Origin: Candidatus Thiocaldithrix dubininis
GTDB taxonomy: Bacteria; Pseudomonadota; Gammaproteobacteria; Thiotrichales; Thiotrichaceae
DNA length: 64,000 bases
NCBI GenBank assembly: GCA_029972135.1
Contig: CP124755.1
Location: 434,001 to 498,000 of the forward strand
Reading direction: 5' to 3'
Of this stretch, positions 55,484 through 64,000 are shown piece by piece. Each line of letters starts with the position of its first letter. Positions within the stretch are counted from its first letter, which is position 1. Below the pieces are notes generated by a model, which did no database searches, was not told where the DNA came from, and saw nothing but the letters and a program-made list of their open reading frames with translations. A program made the translations under genes and the position numbers.

Positions 55484-56598
55484 CTATCTTCGGTTATCAA
55501 ATTATTGTTGTCTTGTTGCTGGCTTTAATTATTGCTTTAGTGTTTTTCTTATATCGTTTCCATCGCCAATTGCAACTACAAGTGAGCGACGGCTCGCGTC
55601 AGCAACAACAAGCGGTTTTACGCTTATTGGATGAAATGAGTCCGCTGGCCGATGGTGACTTAACCATGCGAGCGACGGTTACAGAAGACGTTACCGGTGC
55701 AATAGCCGATGCGGTCAACTTTGCGGTAGATGCCTTACGCGCCTTGGTCGTGCGGATGAATACCACTTCAGGGCGTTTAACAGGGTTTGCTTTAGCGACG
55801 GATAAACAAATCAGTCGTTTAGCCGATTCCAGTTCACGCCAAGCACAAGAAATTGCAGTGGCAACGTCTGCAATTGCGACAATGACGCAATCTATTCAAA
55901 AGGTTTCACGCAACGCTTTAAGCTCAGCGGAAGTTGCGCGTAAATCTTTGGAAATTTCGCAAGCGGGCGCACGTACAGTACGGGCAACCATTGTTGATAT
56001 GGTGGCGATTCGGGAGCAAATTCAATCTACGTCTAAACGCTTGAAACGCTTAGGTGAAAGCTCACAAGAAGTAGGCGATATTGTGCGCTTAATGAATGAA
56101 ATTACCGAGCAAACCAATATTTTGGCACTGAATGCTTCCATTCAAACTACCTCGAGTGGTGCTAGTGCAGGTTTTCGCCGCTTAGCTGATGAAATGCAGC
56201 AATTGGCACAACGTGCAGCGGGCGCTTCACGCAAAATTGACGTGTTAATTCGTACCATGCAAGCGGATACCAACGAAGTTATGTCTTCGATGGAAGAAAC
56301 CACCGCTAAGGTTGTAGACGGTGCGCGTAATGCAGAATCAGCGGGTGCAGCCTTGGATGAAGTGGAAAACGTTACCGTAGGCTTAGCGCGTTTGATTGGT
56401 AATATTTCGGAAGCGTCTAGCAAGCAAACCGATATGGCGAGCCGCGTGGGTGCGACCATGACGGCGATTCAGGAAATTACCTTGCAGACCGCGCAATACA
56501 GTCAAGAAGCAAAAGTATTAGTAGCAGATTTGAATAACACGGCGGCGGATTTACGTACTGCAATCGCGGGTTTCAATCTGGTAGAAGAAAAAAAATAA
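55480..56598 (+). CDS. pilJ: Methyl-accepting receptor PilJ, lacking the periplasmic sensor
   Basis: 372 residues, against about 680 in Pseudomonas PilJ. It has a single N-terminal membrane helix (about 7-27), then a HAMP-like segment (about 28-100), then the cytoplasmic signalling coiled coil. There is no second helix and no periplasmic PilJ-type domain. The hairpin tip is divergent: EQTNILALNASIQTTSSG followed by ASAGFRRLADEM in place of the usual E-A-A-R-A-G and G-R-G-F-A-V-V-A-D-E-V. Position between pilI and chpA identifies it. It may sense cytoplasmic or membrane cues rather than periplasmic pilin. Confidence 0.88.
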   Translation: MTIFGYQIIVVLLLALIIALVFFLYRFHRQLQLQVSDGSRQQQQAVLRLLDEMSPLADGDLTMRATVTEDVTGAIADAVNFAVDALRALVVRMNTTSGRLTGFALATDKQISRLADSSSRQAQEIAVATSAIATMTQSIQKVSRNALSSAEVARKSLEISQAGARTVRATIVDMVAIREQIQSTSKRLKRLGESSQEVGDIVRLMNEITEQTNILALNASIQTTSSGASAGFRRLADEMQQLAQRAAGASRKIDVLIRTMQADTNEVMSSMEETTAKVVDGARNAESAGAALDEVENVTVGLARLIGNISEASSKQTDMASRVGATMTAIQEITLQTAQYSQEAKVLVADLNNTAADLRTAIAGFNLVEEKK

Positions 56599-56612
56599 GA
56601 CAGGTGTGAAAT

Positions 56613-58445
56613 ATGATTTCGGATAAATCAAGTTTGGCAAGCCGTCTGGGCTGGATTTCAAGTGAGCTTGACAGCCTATTGGCAACGGCTAAACAAACGT
56701 TTAGTCAGTATACCGAAGCTAACGACGCCAAAGCCTTAGAAGCGTGTCAAGAAACTATTCGCCAAGTATGGGGCGTACTCGATATTCTGGGTGCAGAAGG
56801 TGCGAGTATGCTGGGACGCGAATTAGTCTTGCTACTTGAAGCCTTAGTGCAAAACAAAGTAGATAATATTAAAGCGGCGCGCGAAGCCATTGCCGAAGGT
56901 ATTCTGCAATTATCAGAATATCTCAAGCATTTAAACGAAGGTTATGCCGACTTACCTGTTATTGTTTTACCCACTTTAAATAATCTGCGGGCGGCACGTG
57001 ATGCAGAGTTATTGTCCGAGCATTTAGTGTTCTTACCTGAGGACGATAGCCTTGGCTTAGAGCAAATGGGCACGGATGAATACGTCAAATTGGACGCTGA
57101 GAAGCTCTACCAAGTTGTCACAAAACTGCGCTTTTATTTTCAAAAAGCTTTATTAGGTTGGTTTAAAGGCGACGAACCGCAAAAAATGCTACAAGCGGCG
57201 GCCAAAGTATCAACCAATATGCAAGTGCTGAATAAAACGCCGCGCTTACGCAAATTATGGTGGATTAATGCGGCATTGGCGGAAGCGCTAGGCGAAAACC
57301 GCTTAGAGCATGGTATTGCGGTTAAAATGCTCATGGGTCGTATGGAGCGCGAAATCCGTCGGTTTAGTGAGTTAGGCGAAACGGTCTACAATGAAACTGT
57401 ACCCGATGAATTGATCAAAAACCTATTATATTACATTGGCTTATCTGCATCTGGCACGGATTTAACCGATAAGGTAAAACGTGTTTACAATTTGGATATG
57501 TATTTACCACAAGGTGAAACCTTATCTGAACTACGCCAACATTATACGACACCGGGTCGTGATTTATGGCGCGCGGTTTCCGGTTCGGTGATTGATGAGC
57601 TGAAAGCGCTGCAAGTGATTGTAGAAAGCATTAAACCCGATGAGAGTGATTGTGCCGAAGCGCTGAGTAAGTTATTGGATAAATCTTCACGTTTAGCCAG
57701 TACTTTGGGCATGATGGGCTTATCGCAAGCCAGCAATCTAACCTTAGGGCTGTGTGACACGCTAAAAGAATATTTGGATTCACACAGCGGGCCGTCACGC
57801 GAAAGCCTGATGAATATCAGCGCACATTACATTAATTTAGAAAAAGTCCTAAAAGAATACGCGGAAACCGGTTATGACATTACCGAAGATGTCTTTAGCC
57901 CTGATGGTTTAATTTTAGATCCATCCGCCAGCCGTAGCTTATTACGTACTGTTTTAACTGAATTAAGCAAAGTTCAAGCGCGTTTGGTGTCTTTCTATAA
58001 AGAGGGTTGGTCATTCTTCTATCTGGATGAGGCGGTTTTAGCCTTAGATAACATTATTGGCGCGTTGGAAATGTCCGGCGCAAAAGAAATGTTGCCTTTG
58101 GTAGAAACAGCTAAACGTTACTTAGCGAAAGATTTAATTGCGCAAAAACGCACGCCGTCTAAAGAAGAATTGGCGATTTTTGCGGATATTTTGACCTTAT
58201 TTGAAGCCTCAGTCTCTACCAAGTTGCAAGGTGAGGATTATTTATCCTTGTTGCCGATTGGCTTTGATAAGTTGCGTGAATTAGACCAGCTTTGTCCGAT
58301 TAATTTACTCGGCGGCGTGGATTTAAACGCAGTCGAGCAAGATGTTGAGGCAAAAAAAAAAGCAGCCCAAGCGAACAGTTCGAGCAACTTGTTACACCGC
58401 TTACGCAGCGCCCGTCCGTCGATGGCAGCGTTACAACCAGCGTAG
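56613..58445 (+). CDS. chpA: Chemosensory histidine kinase ChpA, N-terminal part (first reading frame)
   Basis: 610 residues in the first frame. It corresponds to the N-terminal region of ChpA, made of degenerate HPt-like helical bundles (WGVLDILGAEGASMLGRELV, and LDKSSRLASTLGMMGLSQAS). No HxxKG phospho-His motif is visible here. The frame reads through a run of ten A (58352-58361) and stops at a TAG 82 bases later. The second frame, open from 58349 onward, continues as typical ChpA. If the two are joined by a -1 shift at the A-run, the product is about 2235 residues, similar to Pseudomonas ChpA (2472). Confidence 0.85.
   Translation: MISDKSSLASRLGWISSELDSLLATAKQTFSQYTEANDAKALEACQETIRQVWGVLDILGAEGASMLGRELVLLLEALVQNKVDNIKAAREAIAEGILQLSEYLKHLNEGYADLPVIVLPTLNNLRAARDAELLSEHLVFLPEDDSLGLEQMGTDEYVKLDAEKLYQVVTKLRFYFQKALLGWFKGDEPQKMLQAAAKVSTNMQVLNKTPRLRKLWWINAALAEALGENRLEHGIAVKMLMGRMEREIRRFSELGETVYNETVPDELIKNLLYYIGLSASGTDLTDKVKRVYNLDMYLPQGETLSELRQHYTTPGRDLWRAVSGSVIDELKALQVIVESIKPDESDCAEALSKLLDKSSRLASTLGMMGLSQASNLTLGLCDTLKEYLDSHSGPSRESLMNISAHYINLEKVLKEYAETGYDITEDVFSPDGLILDPSASRSLLRTVLTELSKVQARLVSFYKEGWSFFYLDEAVLALDNIIGALEMSGAKEMLPLVETAKRYLAKDLIAQKRTPSKEELAIFADILTLFEASVSTKLQGEDYLSLLPIGFDKLRELDQLCPINLLGGVDLNAVEQDVEAKKKAAQANSSSNLLHRLRSARPSMAALQPA
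58352..58361 (+). other. A10 tract joining the two ChpA reading frames: candidate frameshift or slippage site
   Basis: Frame 1 reads GAG GCA AAA AAA AAA GCA. Frame 2 is closed by a TGA at 58346-58348 and open thereafter, so the switch must happen between 58349 and the frame-1 TAG at 58443. The A10 is the only long homopolymer in that window. It contains slippery heptamers A AAA AAA in the zero frame and is preceded by GAGG (58347-58350), an internal ribosome-site-like stimulator as in dnaX. Small hairpins (CGAA/TTCG and CGCT/AGCG) follow. Confidence 0.65.
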
Positions 58446-61400
58446 ACGAATTCGACTTTACGACAGCAGCTTCGCCTACGCCGGATAAATTCTTAGGTTT
58501 AGGCGCTGCTGCCGCAGTCGTTGCCCCTGTAGCGCCCGCTACACCACCGCAACCTAGCTTACGTGATAATTTAGGCGAGGAAATTTTCGAGATTTTTACC
58601 GAAGAAGTGGCAGAAATCTGTGAAAACTTAGAGAGTTGGTATCCTGAATGGCAACAAGATCGTAAAAATACCAGCCTATTAACCTATATTCGTCGTGCCT
58701 TCCACACGCTGAAAGGCAGCAGCCGCATGGCGGGGGCACTGGCATTAGGGGATTTGGGTTGGGCGCATGAGAATCTGTTAAATCAAGTGATGTCAGGACG
58801 TTTTGAAGCCACTGATCGCATTGTGAAACAGATTGGTAAGGCGCTGGATGAGGTCAATCAACGTCAGGCTTTTTATGTCGAAGCGATTGTTAAAGATGCC
58901 CGTACTGAAGCGCTGATTAAATCAGCCGAGGCGATTCTGAATGATGAGCCAGAACCTAGTGAAACGCCTATAAGCCAAGCAAACTTAACGCCTGCCTTAA
59001 GTGTCAGCCCTACCGTTAGCGCTGAATCATTCATTACAGTTGATGATACAGATGCAGACTTTGCGCTGGATGAGGATGTGTCCTTCATGCTGGATGCGCC
59101 TACAGTCGAAACACCCAATGTTCCGGTATTGGCCGCCATAACACCGCCTACTATCATAGCCGAACCTATAGAGGAAACAGAGGCGTTAAATTGGGATGTA
59201 ATAGAAGTTGCACCCGCTACAACGCCAATGGCTATAGCTGTCCAGCCCGCCGACAACGATATTAGTTTTGCTTTATTGGATGATTTAGAACTGACACCAA
59301 TGGACGAGGCGGTTAGTACGCCTGCGCCTATCGCCAGCCCTGAACTCAATTTTGCAGGTTTGGAGTTGGTAGATGTAGATTTTGCCCCTGTTGCGCCACC
59401 TGCCGATATTGAACCTATGGTAATGGAGCAAGCCAAGGTAGACACAAGTGTTACGCAAGCACCTCCGGCGGATAGTAGTTATTTATTTGATTTGACAGAT
59501 GATGATTCTGTTGAGTTTGCAGCAGAAACCGAAACGGTATTAAGCCAGCACGAGCCAGCACTAGACGAATTAGCCTTACCCGGTTTCCTAACGGAAGAAA
59601 CGCTTGAGACTTCTGCACCAGCAGAGCCAAGAGCAAGCCTTGCCTTTGCTAGCGAAGACTTATTATTCGAGCCGATTAATAGCCAATTGCCTACTGCAAC
59701 TAGCGAGTTTGCGATTGAGGATGAAGTAGATTTTGCTGAAAGTTTAGATTTTTCAGGTTCAACCCCAGCCACACTGCCAGCAGCTTCGGTTGAAACGCTC
59801 AATAAACAACTGCCACTTGAACCGCAAGCCTTTGCCGACCTAGTTGATTTTGATTTATTAGCAGATGAGCTAGACCAGGAGGATTTAGCCGCCACCCAAG
59901 CAGTGTTGGCAGAAACCGAAGAGAATTTAGATTTTGCACAGCCTACGTTTGACGAACCTATAGACTTTGCGCTCGAAGCAGCCGTTAACCCTGATGTTGT
60001 GAGCGATGAAACGGAAGAAGCTTTAAGTTTTACAGACGATAAACCTAGCGCGGCGCTTGTTAGCGATGAGTTGTGGGCGATTGATGAAGAAGACGATAGC
60101 AGTTTAGACTTTTCACTAACAACCGAAGCTAATGCTTCAAGCACCGATGTAAGCTTATCCGACACAAGTGACGAAGCGGATGCGGATGATTCGGGGTTTG
60201 ATTTAACTAGCTTTGATATTGCCGAGGAAAGTACCGCATTTATAGATACAGTAGAACTTGACGAAGCTGTGGTGTTTGAACCTGTAGAAAGCACGGTTAT
60301 TGAGCCTGCGGCGGTTGAGCTTATAGATGATGTACCTAGTAGCATTGAGTCAGTCGCAGTTGAACCTATTGAAACAGTGGTTGCTGAGCCTATAGCGGCG
60401 ATGGCAGCAGCACCTAAACCTGCAATAACTGCGCCTGTGGATGCGGAAACACAATTGGTATGGCAATTATTCTGGGAGGAATTCCCTGAACAGTTGCAAG
60501 CTTTAGAAACCAATATGCACGCTTTACGGGCAAATCCGCATGATCGTGATGTTATTCGTGAATTAGAGCGCGAGTTTCATACATTGAAAGGCGGGGCGCG
60601 GATGGCGCAGGTGTTTAGCATTGCAGATGTGAGTCATGCAGCGGAAAGCTTATTAGCACAACTACCGTTATCCGGTGCACCAGATGCCAGTGTATTGGAG
60701 AAAGTACAAACCAGTATTGATCAAATTCATGCACTTTCTGAGCATTCACAAACCGCACCTGCTCGGGTGGAGACTGCACCTATCCCCAGTCCAACCCCTA
60801 CGCCTACTACTACACCTAGTGCGGGTTCAGCCTCTATGTGGGCAGGTTTGGATAAAGCCGGTAGCTTATTAGAGCGTATGTTGGCGGAACAGGCGGATAG
60901 TTTGCCGGATATAGCGATTCTGGATAATAGCAGTACGAGTAATACCAGCAATCCGGCTCTGATTACCGATACCTTAACCAGTCAAAGCACCAATCCACAG
61001 GAAACGATTCGTATGCCTGCGGCGTTTGTGGATCGCTTAATTGAGCAAGTAGTGGGTTTGAATGTGCAAAAAATCCGCGTATTTGAACAAATGAGCCGTA
61101 TGGGGATCGACGTAGAGGAATTAGGGCGTACGGTTACACGGCTACGTCAGCAAGTGCGTTTATTAGAGTTGGAATCTGAAGCTCAGATTCATGCTGGACA
61201 AGCGGCGGGCTTAAGCGCCCAAGCGACTGCCGATGGCTTTGATCCGCTAGAAATGGATCAATATGCTGAAATTCAAAGAATTTCACGTTCATTAGCGGAA
61301 AGTTTGAATGACTTGGTGAATTTGGAAGCCGATTTATCCCAACAATTGGATAAAAGTGAACAATTGCTGCAAAACGATATGCGGATGATTCGGCAAGTGC

Positions 61401-63319
61401 AGCAAGATTTATTAGATACACGCTTGGTGGCAGTGAGTGTATTAACCCCGCGCTTACGGCGTTTAGCCCGGCAAACCGGCGCAGAATTGGGCAAACAAGT
61501 TAATCTGGAAGTGGAAGGCGAAGAATGCGAACTAGACCGGCATTTATTGCAGCATATGACCACTGCAATGGAGCATTTAATTCGTAACTCGATTTCACAT
61601 GGTATTGAATTACCCGAAGAGCGGAAACAAGTTGGCAAATCGCCAATGGGCACTATCCAATTAAGCGTGAGCCGTGATGAAGCTGAGATTGTCATTCGTT
61701 ATCGGGACGATGGGCGCGGTTTGAATCCTGCCAAATTACGTAAGCGTGGAATTGAAATGGGCTTATTGCTGGAAGGACAAAACGTGCCGGATAGCGAGTT
61801 ATACCGTTTAATTTTACGCCCGGGCTTTAGTACGGCGGATAGCTTAAGCCAAATTGCCGGACGCGGCATTGGTATGGATGTGGTGTATTCCGAAGTGAAA
61901 TCCTTGGGTGGTAGTTTGCAGATTGATTCCAAACTAGGCGAAGGCGTGGAATTCAATATGCGCTTACCATTTACCATGGTAGTCAATCCAGTGTTATTGA
62001 TTGATGTGGAAAACCAAGTGTTTGCCATGCCTATGACGGGGATTCAAGGCGTCACGCGCATTAGTGGTAAAGACTTAAAGGCGGCTTTAGCTGTTAAAGA
62101 TTCACGCGTGGAATTTGCTGGACAACGTTACCAATTAAATCATTTAGGGCATTTCCTCATTAATAATGCACTGAGCGAATGGGATGATGAGGATATGATT
62201 CCCGTGGTGTTGGTGGATTTACATAAACAAACCTTTGCGTGGGCGGTGGATAAAATTCGTGGGCAACGTGAGGTCGTGTTACAACCGCTGGGCGTGTTAT
62301 TTAAAGGGTGTCGTTTGTATTCCGCCGCGACGGTAACGCCGGATGGCAATGTGTATCTAGTACCGGATATGGCCGACTTAGCGCGGCAATTAACCCAGCC
62401 CCAAATCAGTACGAAAGCACAGCCCGAGAAAAACGCAGTCATTGATCATCATGCGCCGCGTATTTTGGTGGTGGATGATTCGGTAACGGTGCGGCGTGTG
62501 ACGGAGAAATTCCTTGCCAGCCAAAATTATATTGTGGGTACAGCCAAAGACGGCATGGATGCGTTAGAACAAGTGGGTGATTTTCAGCCCGACGTGGTTT
62601 TATTAGATATTGAAATGCCACGCATGGATGGCTTTGAATTGTTAGGTCATTTGCGCCATGATGGGGCATGGAAAGACTTACCCGTCATTATGATTAGTTC
62701 ACGTACGGCGGCTAAACATAAAGATCATGCCATGTCTTTGGGGGCAACCGACTTCTTAGGCAAGCCTTATCAGAATGAAATCTTGCTTTCTACGATTCAG
62801 CAAGTATTAGTCGGCAAAGCTAAACCGATAGAAACGCTGACCTTAGGTGAAACAATTGAAGCAAGTAGTGCCTTGCCGCGTGCAGCCAATTTAAGCCGCC
62901 CTTTAGCTAATGTTGCTTCTGTGGAAGAAAAAGCAGTGCGTGTATTAGTGATTGATGATTCGGTGACGGTGCGGCGTGTAACCGAGAAATTCTTAGTTAG
63001 CCAAAAATACGTAGTAGAAACGGCAAAAGATGGGATTGATGCCCTCGAAAAAATCGGCGAATTCAAACCGGATATTGCGCTGAGTGATATCGAAATGCCG
63101 CGCATGGATGGCTTTGAATTATTAGCACAATTACGCGCCCAAGATCAGTGGAAGAAGTTACCGATTATTATGATTAGTTCGCGTACTGCGCCTAAACACC
63201 GTGAACATGCGGAATCGTTGGGGGCAACCGACTTTTTAGGCAAGCCTTATCAGAACGACGTGTTATTAGAAACCTTGCAAACCGTCTTACAACAACAAAA
63301 AACAGCGGAGGCAGTATGA
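58361..63319 (+). CDS. chpA: Chemosensory histidine kinase ChpA, C-terminal part (second reading frame)
   Basis: About 1652 residues from the A-run; the first in-frame ATG/GTG/TTG is a GTG at 58607, already inside the first HPt domain and without a ribosome site, so independent translation is doubtful. Domain order: HPt 1 (His at 58703-58705, FHTLKGSSRM), an acidic Pro/Ala/Val/Glu/Asp-rich linker of about 500 residues (58930-60440), HPt 2 (His at 60578-60580, FHTLKGGARM), CheA-type dimerisation and HATPase domains (NSISHGIELPEERK, DDGRGLNPAKL, AGRGIGMDVV), CheW domain (about 61970-62400), then two receiver domains (62453-62815; 62938-63295), each with IEMPRMDGFELL. Overlaps chpC by 4 bases. 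Confidence 0.85.
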   Translation, partial: SSPSEQFEQLVTPLTQRPSVDGSVTTSVDEFDFTTAASPTPDKFLGLGAAAAVVAPVAPATPPQPSLRDNLGEEIFEIFTEEVAEICENLESWYPEWQQDRKNTSLLTYIRRAFHTLKGSSRMAGALALGDLGWAHENLLNQVMSGRFEATDRIVKQIGKALDEVNQRQAFYVEAIVKDARTEALIKSAEAILNDEPEPSETPISQANLTPALSVSPTVSAESFITVDDTDADFALDEDVSFMLDAPTVETPNVPVLAAITPPTIIAEPIEETEALNWDVIEVAPATTPMAIAVQPADNDISFALLDDLELTPMDEAVSTPAPIASPELNFAGLELVDVDFAPVAPPADIEPMVMEQAKVDTSVTQAPPADSSYLFDLTDDDSVEFAAETETVLSQHEPALDELALPGFLTEETLETSAPAEPRASLAFASEDLLFEPINSQLPTATSEFAIEDEVDFAESLDFSGSTPATLPAASVETLNKQLPLEPQAFADLVDFDLLADELDQEDLAATQAVLAETEENLDFAQPTFDEPIDFALEAAVNPDVVSDETEEALSFTDDKPSAALVSDELWAIDEEDDSSLDFSLTTEANASSTDVSLSDTSDEADADDSGFDLTSFDIAEESTAFIDTVELDEAVVFEPVESTVIEPAAVELIDDVPSSIESVAVEPIETVVAEPIAAMAAAPKPAITAPVDAETQLVWQLFWEEFPEQLQALETNMHALRANPHDRDVIRELEREFHTLKGGARMAQVFSIADVSHAAESLLAQLPLSGAPDASVLEKVQTSIDQIHALSEHSQTAPARVETAPIPSPTPTPTTTPSAGSASMWAGLDKAGSLLERMLAEQADSLPDIAILDNSSTSNTSNPALITDTLTSQSTNPQETIRMPAAFVDRLIEQVVGLNVQKIRVFEQMSRMGIDVEELGRTVTRLRQQVRLLELESEAQIHAGQAAGLSAQATADGFDPLEMDQYAEIQRISRSLAESLNDLVNLEADLSQQLDKSEQLLQNDMRMIRQVQQDLLDTRLVAVSVLTPRLRRLARQTGAELGKQVNLEVEGEECELDRHLLQHMTTAMEHLIRNSISHGIELPEERKQVGKSPMGTIQLSVSRDEAEIVIRYRDDGRGLNPAKLRKRGIEMGLLLEGQNVPDSELYRLILRPGFSTADSLSQIAGRGIGMDVVYSEVKSLGGSLQIDSKLGEGVEFNMRLPFTMVVNPVLLIDVENQVFAMPMTGIQGVTRISGKDLKAALAVKDSRVEFAGQRYQLNHLGHFLINNALSEWDDEDMIPVVLVDLHKQTFAWAVDKIRGQREVVLQPLGVLFKGCRLYSAATVTPDGNVYLVPDMADLARQLTQPQISTKAQPEKNAVIDHHAPRILVVDDSVTVRRVTEKFLASQNYIVGTAKDGMDALEQVGDFQPDVVLLDIEMPRMDGFELLGHLRHDGAWKDLPVIMISSRTAAKHKDHAMSLGATDFLGKPYQNEILLSTIQQVLVGKAKPIETLTLGETIEASSALPRAANLSRPLANVASVEEKAVRVLVIDDSVTVRRVTEKFLVSQKYVVETAKDGIDALEKIGEFKPDIALSDIEMPRMDGFELLAQLRAQDQWKKLPIIMISSRTAPKHREHAESLGATDFLGKPYQNDVLLETLQTVLQQQKTAEAV
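62453..63295 (+). repeat. Tandem pair of receiver domains in ChpA with 480-bp period
   Basis: The two receiver domains align without gaps at a 480-base offset (160 codons): shared stretches include DDSVTVRRVTEKFL, IEMPRMDGFELL, IMISSRTA and LGATDFLGKPYQN. Their phospho-Asp residues (LLDIEMP and LSDIEMP) are both kept. It looks like an internal duplication after the ChpA C-terminal receiver. Confidence 0.85.
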
Positions 63320-63792
63320 CAGAAGCGATTAAACCCGCCATTAAAAGCCTGATTGTGCGTTTACAAAAGGGCAATTTATTGTTGCCCTTGAATCTGATGG
63401 CTGAATTGGTAAGCGTAAATAAATTGGCGGCATCTGCGCATCCGGGCGTGGAAGGCTGGTTAGATTGGCGGGATCGGCAAATTCCAGTGGTGTCTTTAGA
63501 ATCGTTGTGTATGTTGGAAGAAGAAAGTGCTCCCACTGCTGATACGAAATGCTTAATTTTGCATACAGTATCCAATCAACCCGGCTTACCGTTTCTAGCC
63601 TTACAAGTACAGGGCAGTTTAAATATGCTGGATATTTTGCCAGATACTTTGCGGGACGATCACAGCGGCAATGTGCAGCGTTGCCCTTATGTCGCCAGAC
63701 AAGTACGTGCTTCCCATTTGCTGTGCTTTATTCCCGATATGCCTGCTATTGAGGCGGTATTGGTTGAACTGCTGCAATTATCACCCAACTAA
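63316..63792 (+). CDS. chpC: CheW-like protein ChpC
   Basis: 158 residues with a CheW-like fold ([43 protein letters not shown]). In Pseudomonas chpC lies after chpA (with chpB between) and encodes a CheW adaptor. The ATG overlaps the chpA stop by 4 bases (ATGA). A chpB methylesterase is not found between them. Confidence 0.88.
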   Translation: MTEAIKPAIKSLIVRLQKGNLLLPLNLMAELVSVNKLAASAHPGVEGWLDWRDRQIPVVSLESLCMLEEESAPTADTKCLILHTVSNQPGLPFLALQVQGSLNMLDILPDTLRDDHSGNVQRCPYVARQVRASHLLCFIPDMPAIEAVLVELLQLSPN

Positions 63793-63995
63793 ACCAACAC
63801 TAAGGCCAGCACTAACATCAACACCAACGTGATAATGAGGCTGCGGTTAATAGTGTTATAGGGCACGAGTTCTTGCATAAATACCGAGCGCTCTGCCAGA
63901 TTACGCATGAGTTCAACACGCTGTTGTACGGGAAAGGTTTCCAGCTTTTCAAACACCGCTTGACCGCCTTTTAGATTAATCAGCGGAATCAGCAT
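63789..63995 (-). CDS. Small membrane-anchored protein, possibly partial
   Basis: 68 residues from an ATG at 63995, six bases from the window edge. No stop is seen upstream, so the gene may start outside the window. The first ~48 residues are polar ([29 protein letters not shown] is amphipathic), and the last 18 form one hydrophobic helix. It overlaps the chpC stop by 4 bases. I do not recognise the family. Confidence 0.5.
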   Translation of the reverse strand: MLIPLINLKGGQAVFEKLETFPVQQRVELMRNLAERSVFMQELVPYNTINRSLIITLVLMLVLALVLV

Positions 63996-64000
63996 ATTAA

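Noticed and set aside
58873..60513. Long open frames on the minus strand opposite the ChpA linker, rich in Ser, Ala and Val
   Set aside because: They mirror the low-complexity acidic codons of chpA; no ribosome site and no domain.

Overview
The window is a dense, gene-rich stretch of a gammaproteobacterial chromosome. It is AT-leaning, with many TTA, TTG and AAA codons. The ordinary gene neighbourhoods yibN-grxC-secB-gpsA, rplU-rpmA-obgE, pilC-pilD, glmU-glmS and the pilGHIJ-chpA block all point to Gammaproteobacteria. A rhodanese/DsrE2 pair, a persulfide-sensor-like ArsR protein and a Pil-Chp twitching system suggest a sulfur-oxidising, surface-moving organism such as the Thiothrix/Thiolinea group. 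That placement is an inference; no rRNA gene is present to confirm it. I saw no tRNA, rRNA, CRISPR array, insertion sequence or prophage, and no gene-free stretch longer than 300 bases.

Layout. 1-5.3 kb (minus strand): glycogen and hexose metabolism (GH57 glycosidase, glgC, glk, pgi), then a FimT-like pseudopilin. 6-10.5 kb: hemL, a secreted trypsin-like protease overlapping an FHA membrane protein, and rsmE. 10.6-17.6 kb: methionine salvage (mtnB-mtnD-mtnC) running directly into glmU-glmS, then a SulP anion transporter. 17.7-22.7 kb: molybdopterin genes moaD, moaE and moaC, a YajL-like protein, the CtpA protease and the EnvC-like amidase activator. 22.9-28.3 kb: ArsR regulator, yibN-grxC-secB-gpsA, gshB, a YdcH-like protein, an OsmC protein and speD. 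28.6-36.2 kb: NlpC/P60 lipoprotein, ispB, rplU-rpmA-obgE-proB, pilC-pilD. 36.2-45.2 kb: small and repetitive secreted proteins, ubiE, an osmoregulated periplasmic glucan set (opgC, opgG, opgH) with an extra small ORF inserted, and rsmA. 45.5-51.3 kb: two large exported proteins, one OmpA/Ig-like and one a metzincin protease with duplicated modules. 51.4-53.9 kb: rhodanese, DsrE2, flavin reductase, metallophosphoesterase. 54-63.8 kb: the Pil-Chp chemosensory cluster pilG-pilH-pilI-pilJ-chpA-chpC.

The most unusual features are in the last block. The giant ChpA kinase is split into two reading frames exactly at a run of ten A residues (58352-58361). The second frame has no usable start before its first phosphotransfer domain, and the A-run is preceded by a GAGG and contains a classic -1 slippery heptamer. 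This suggests programmed frameshifting, transcriptional slippage, phase variation or a recent lesion. The cognate receptor PilJ has lost its periplasmic sensor region and has a divergent signalling tip. Other points of interest are an ArsR protein whose two cysteines have exactly the BigR/SqrR spacing, an OpgH lacking its N-terminal cytoplasmic domain next to an unknown 129-residue ORF, an OmpA-like protein with five Ig-like repeats C-terminal to its peptidoglycan-binding domain, and a metzincin with two copies of a 223-bp module that differ only at synonymous sites.
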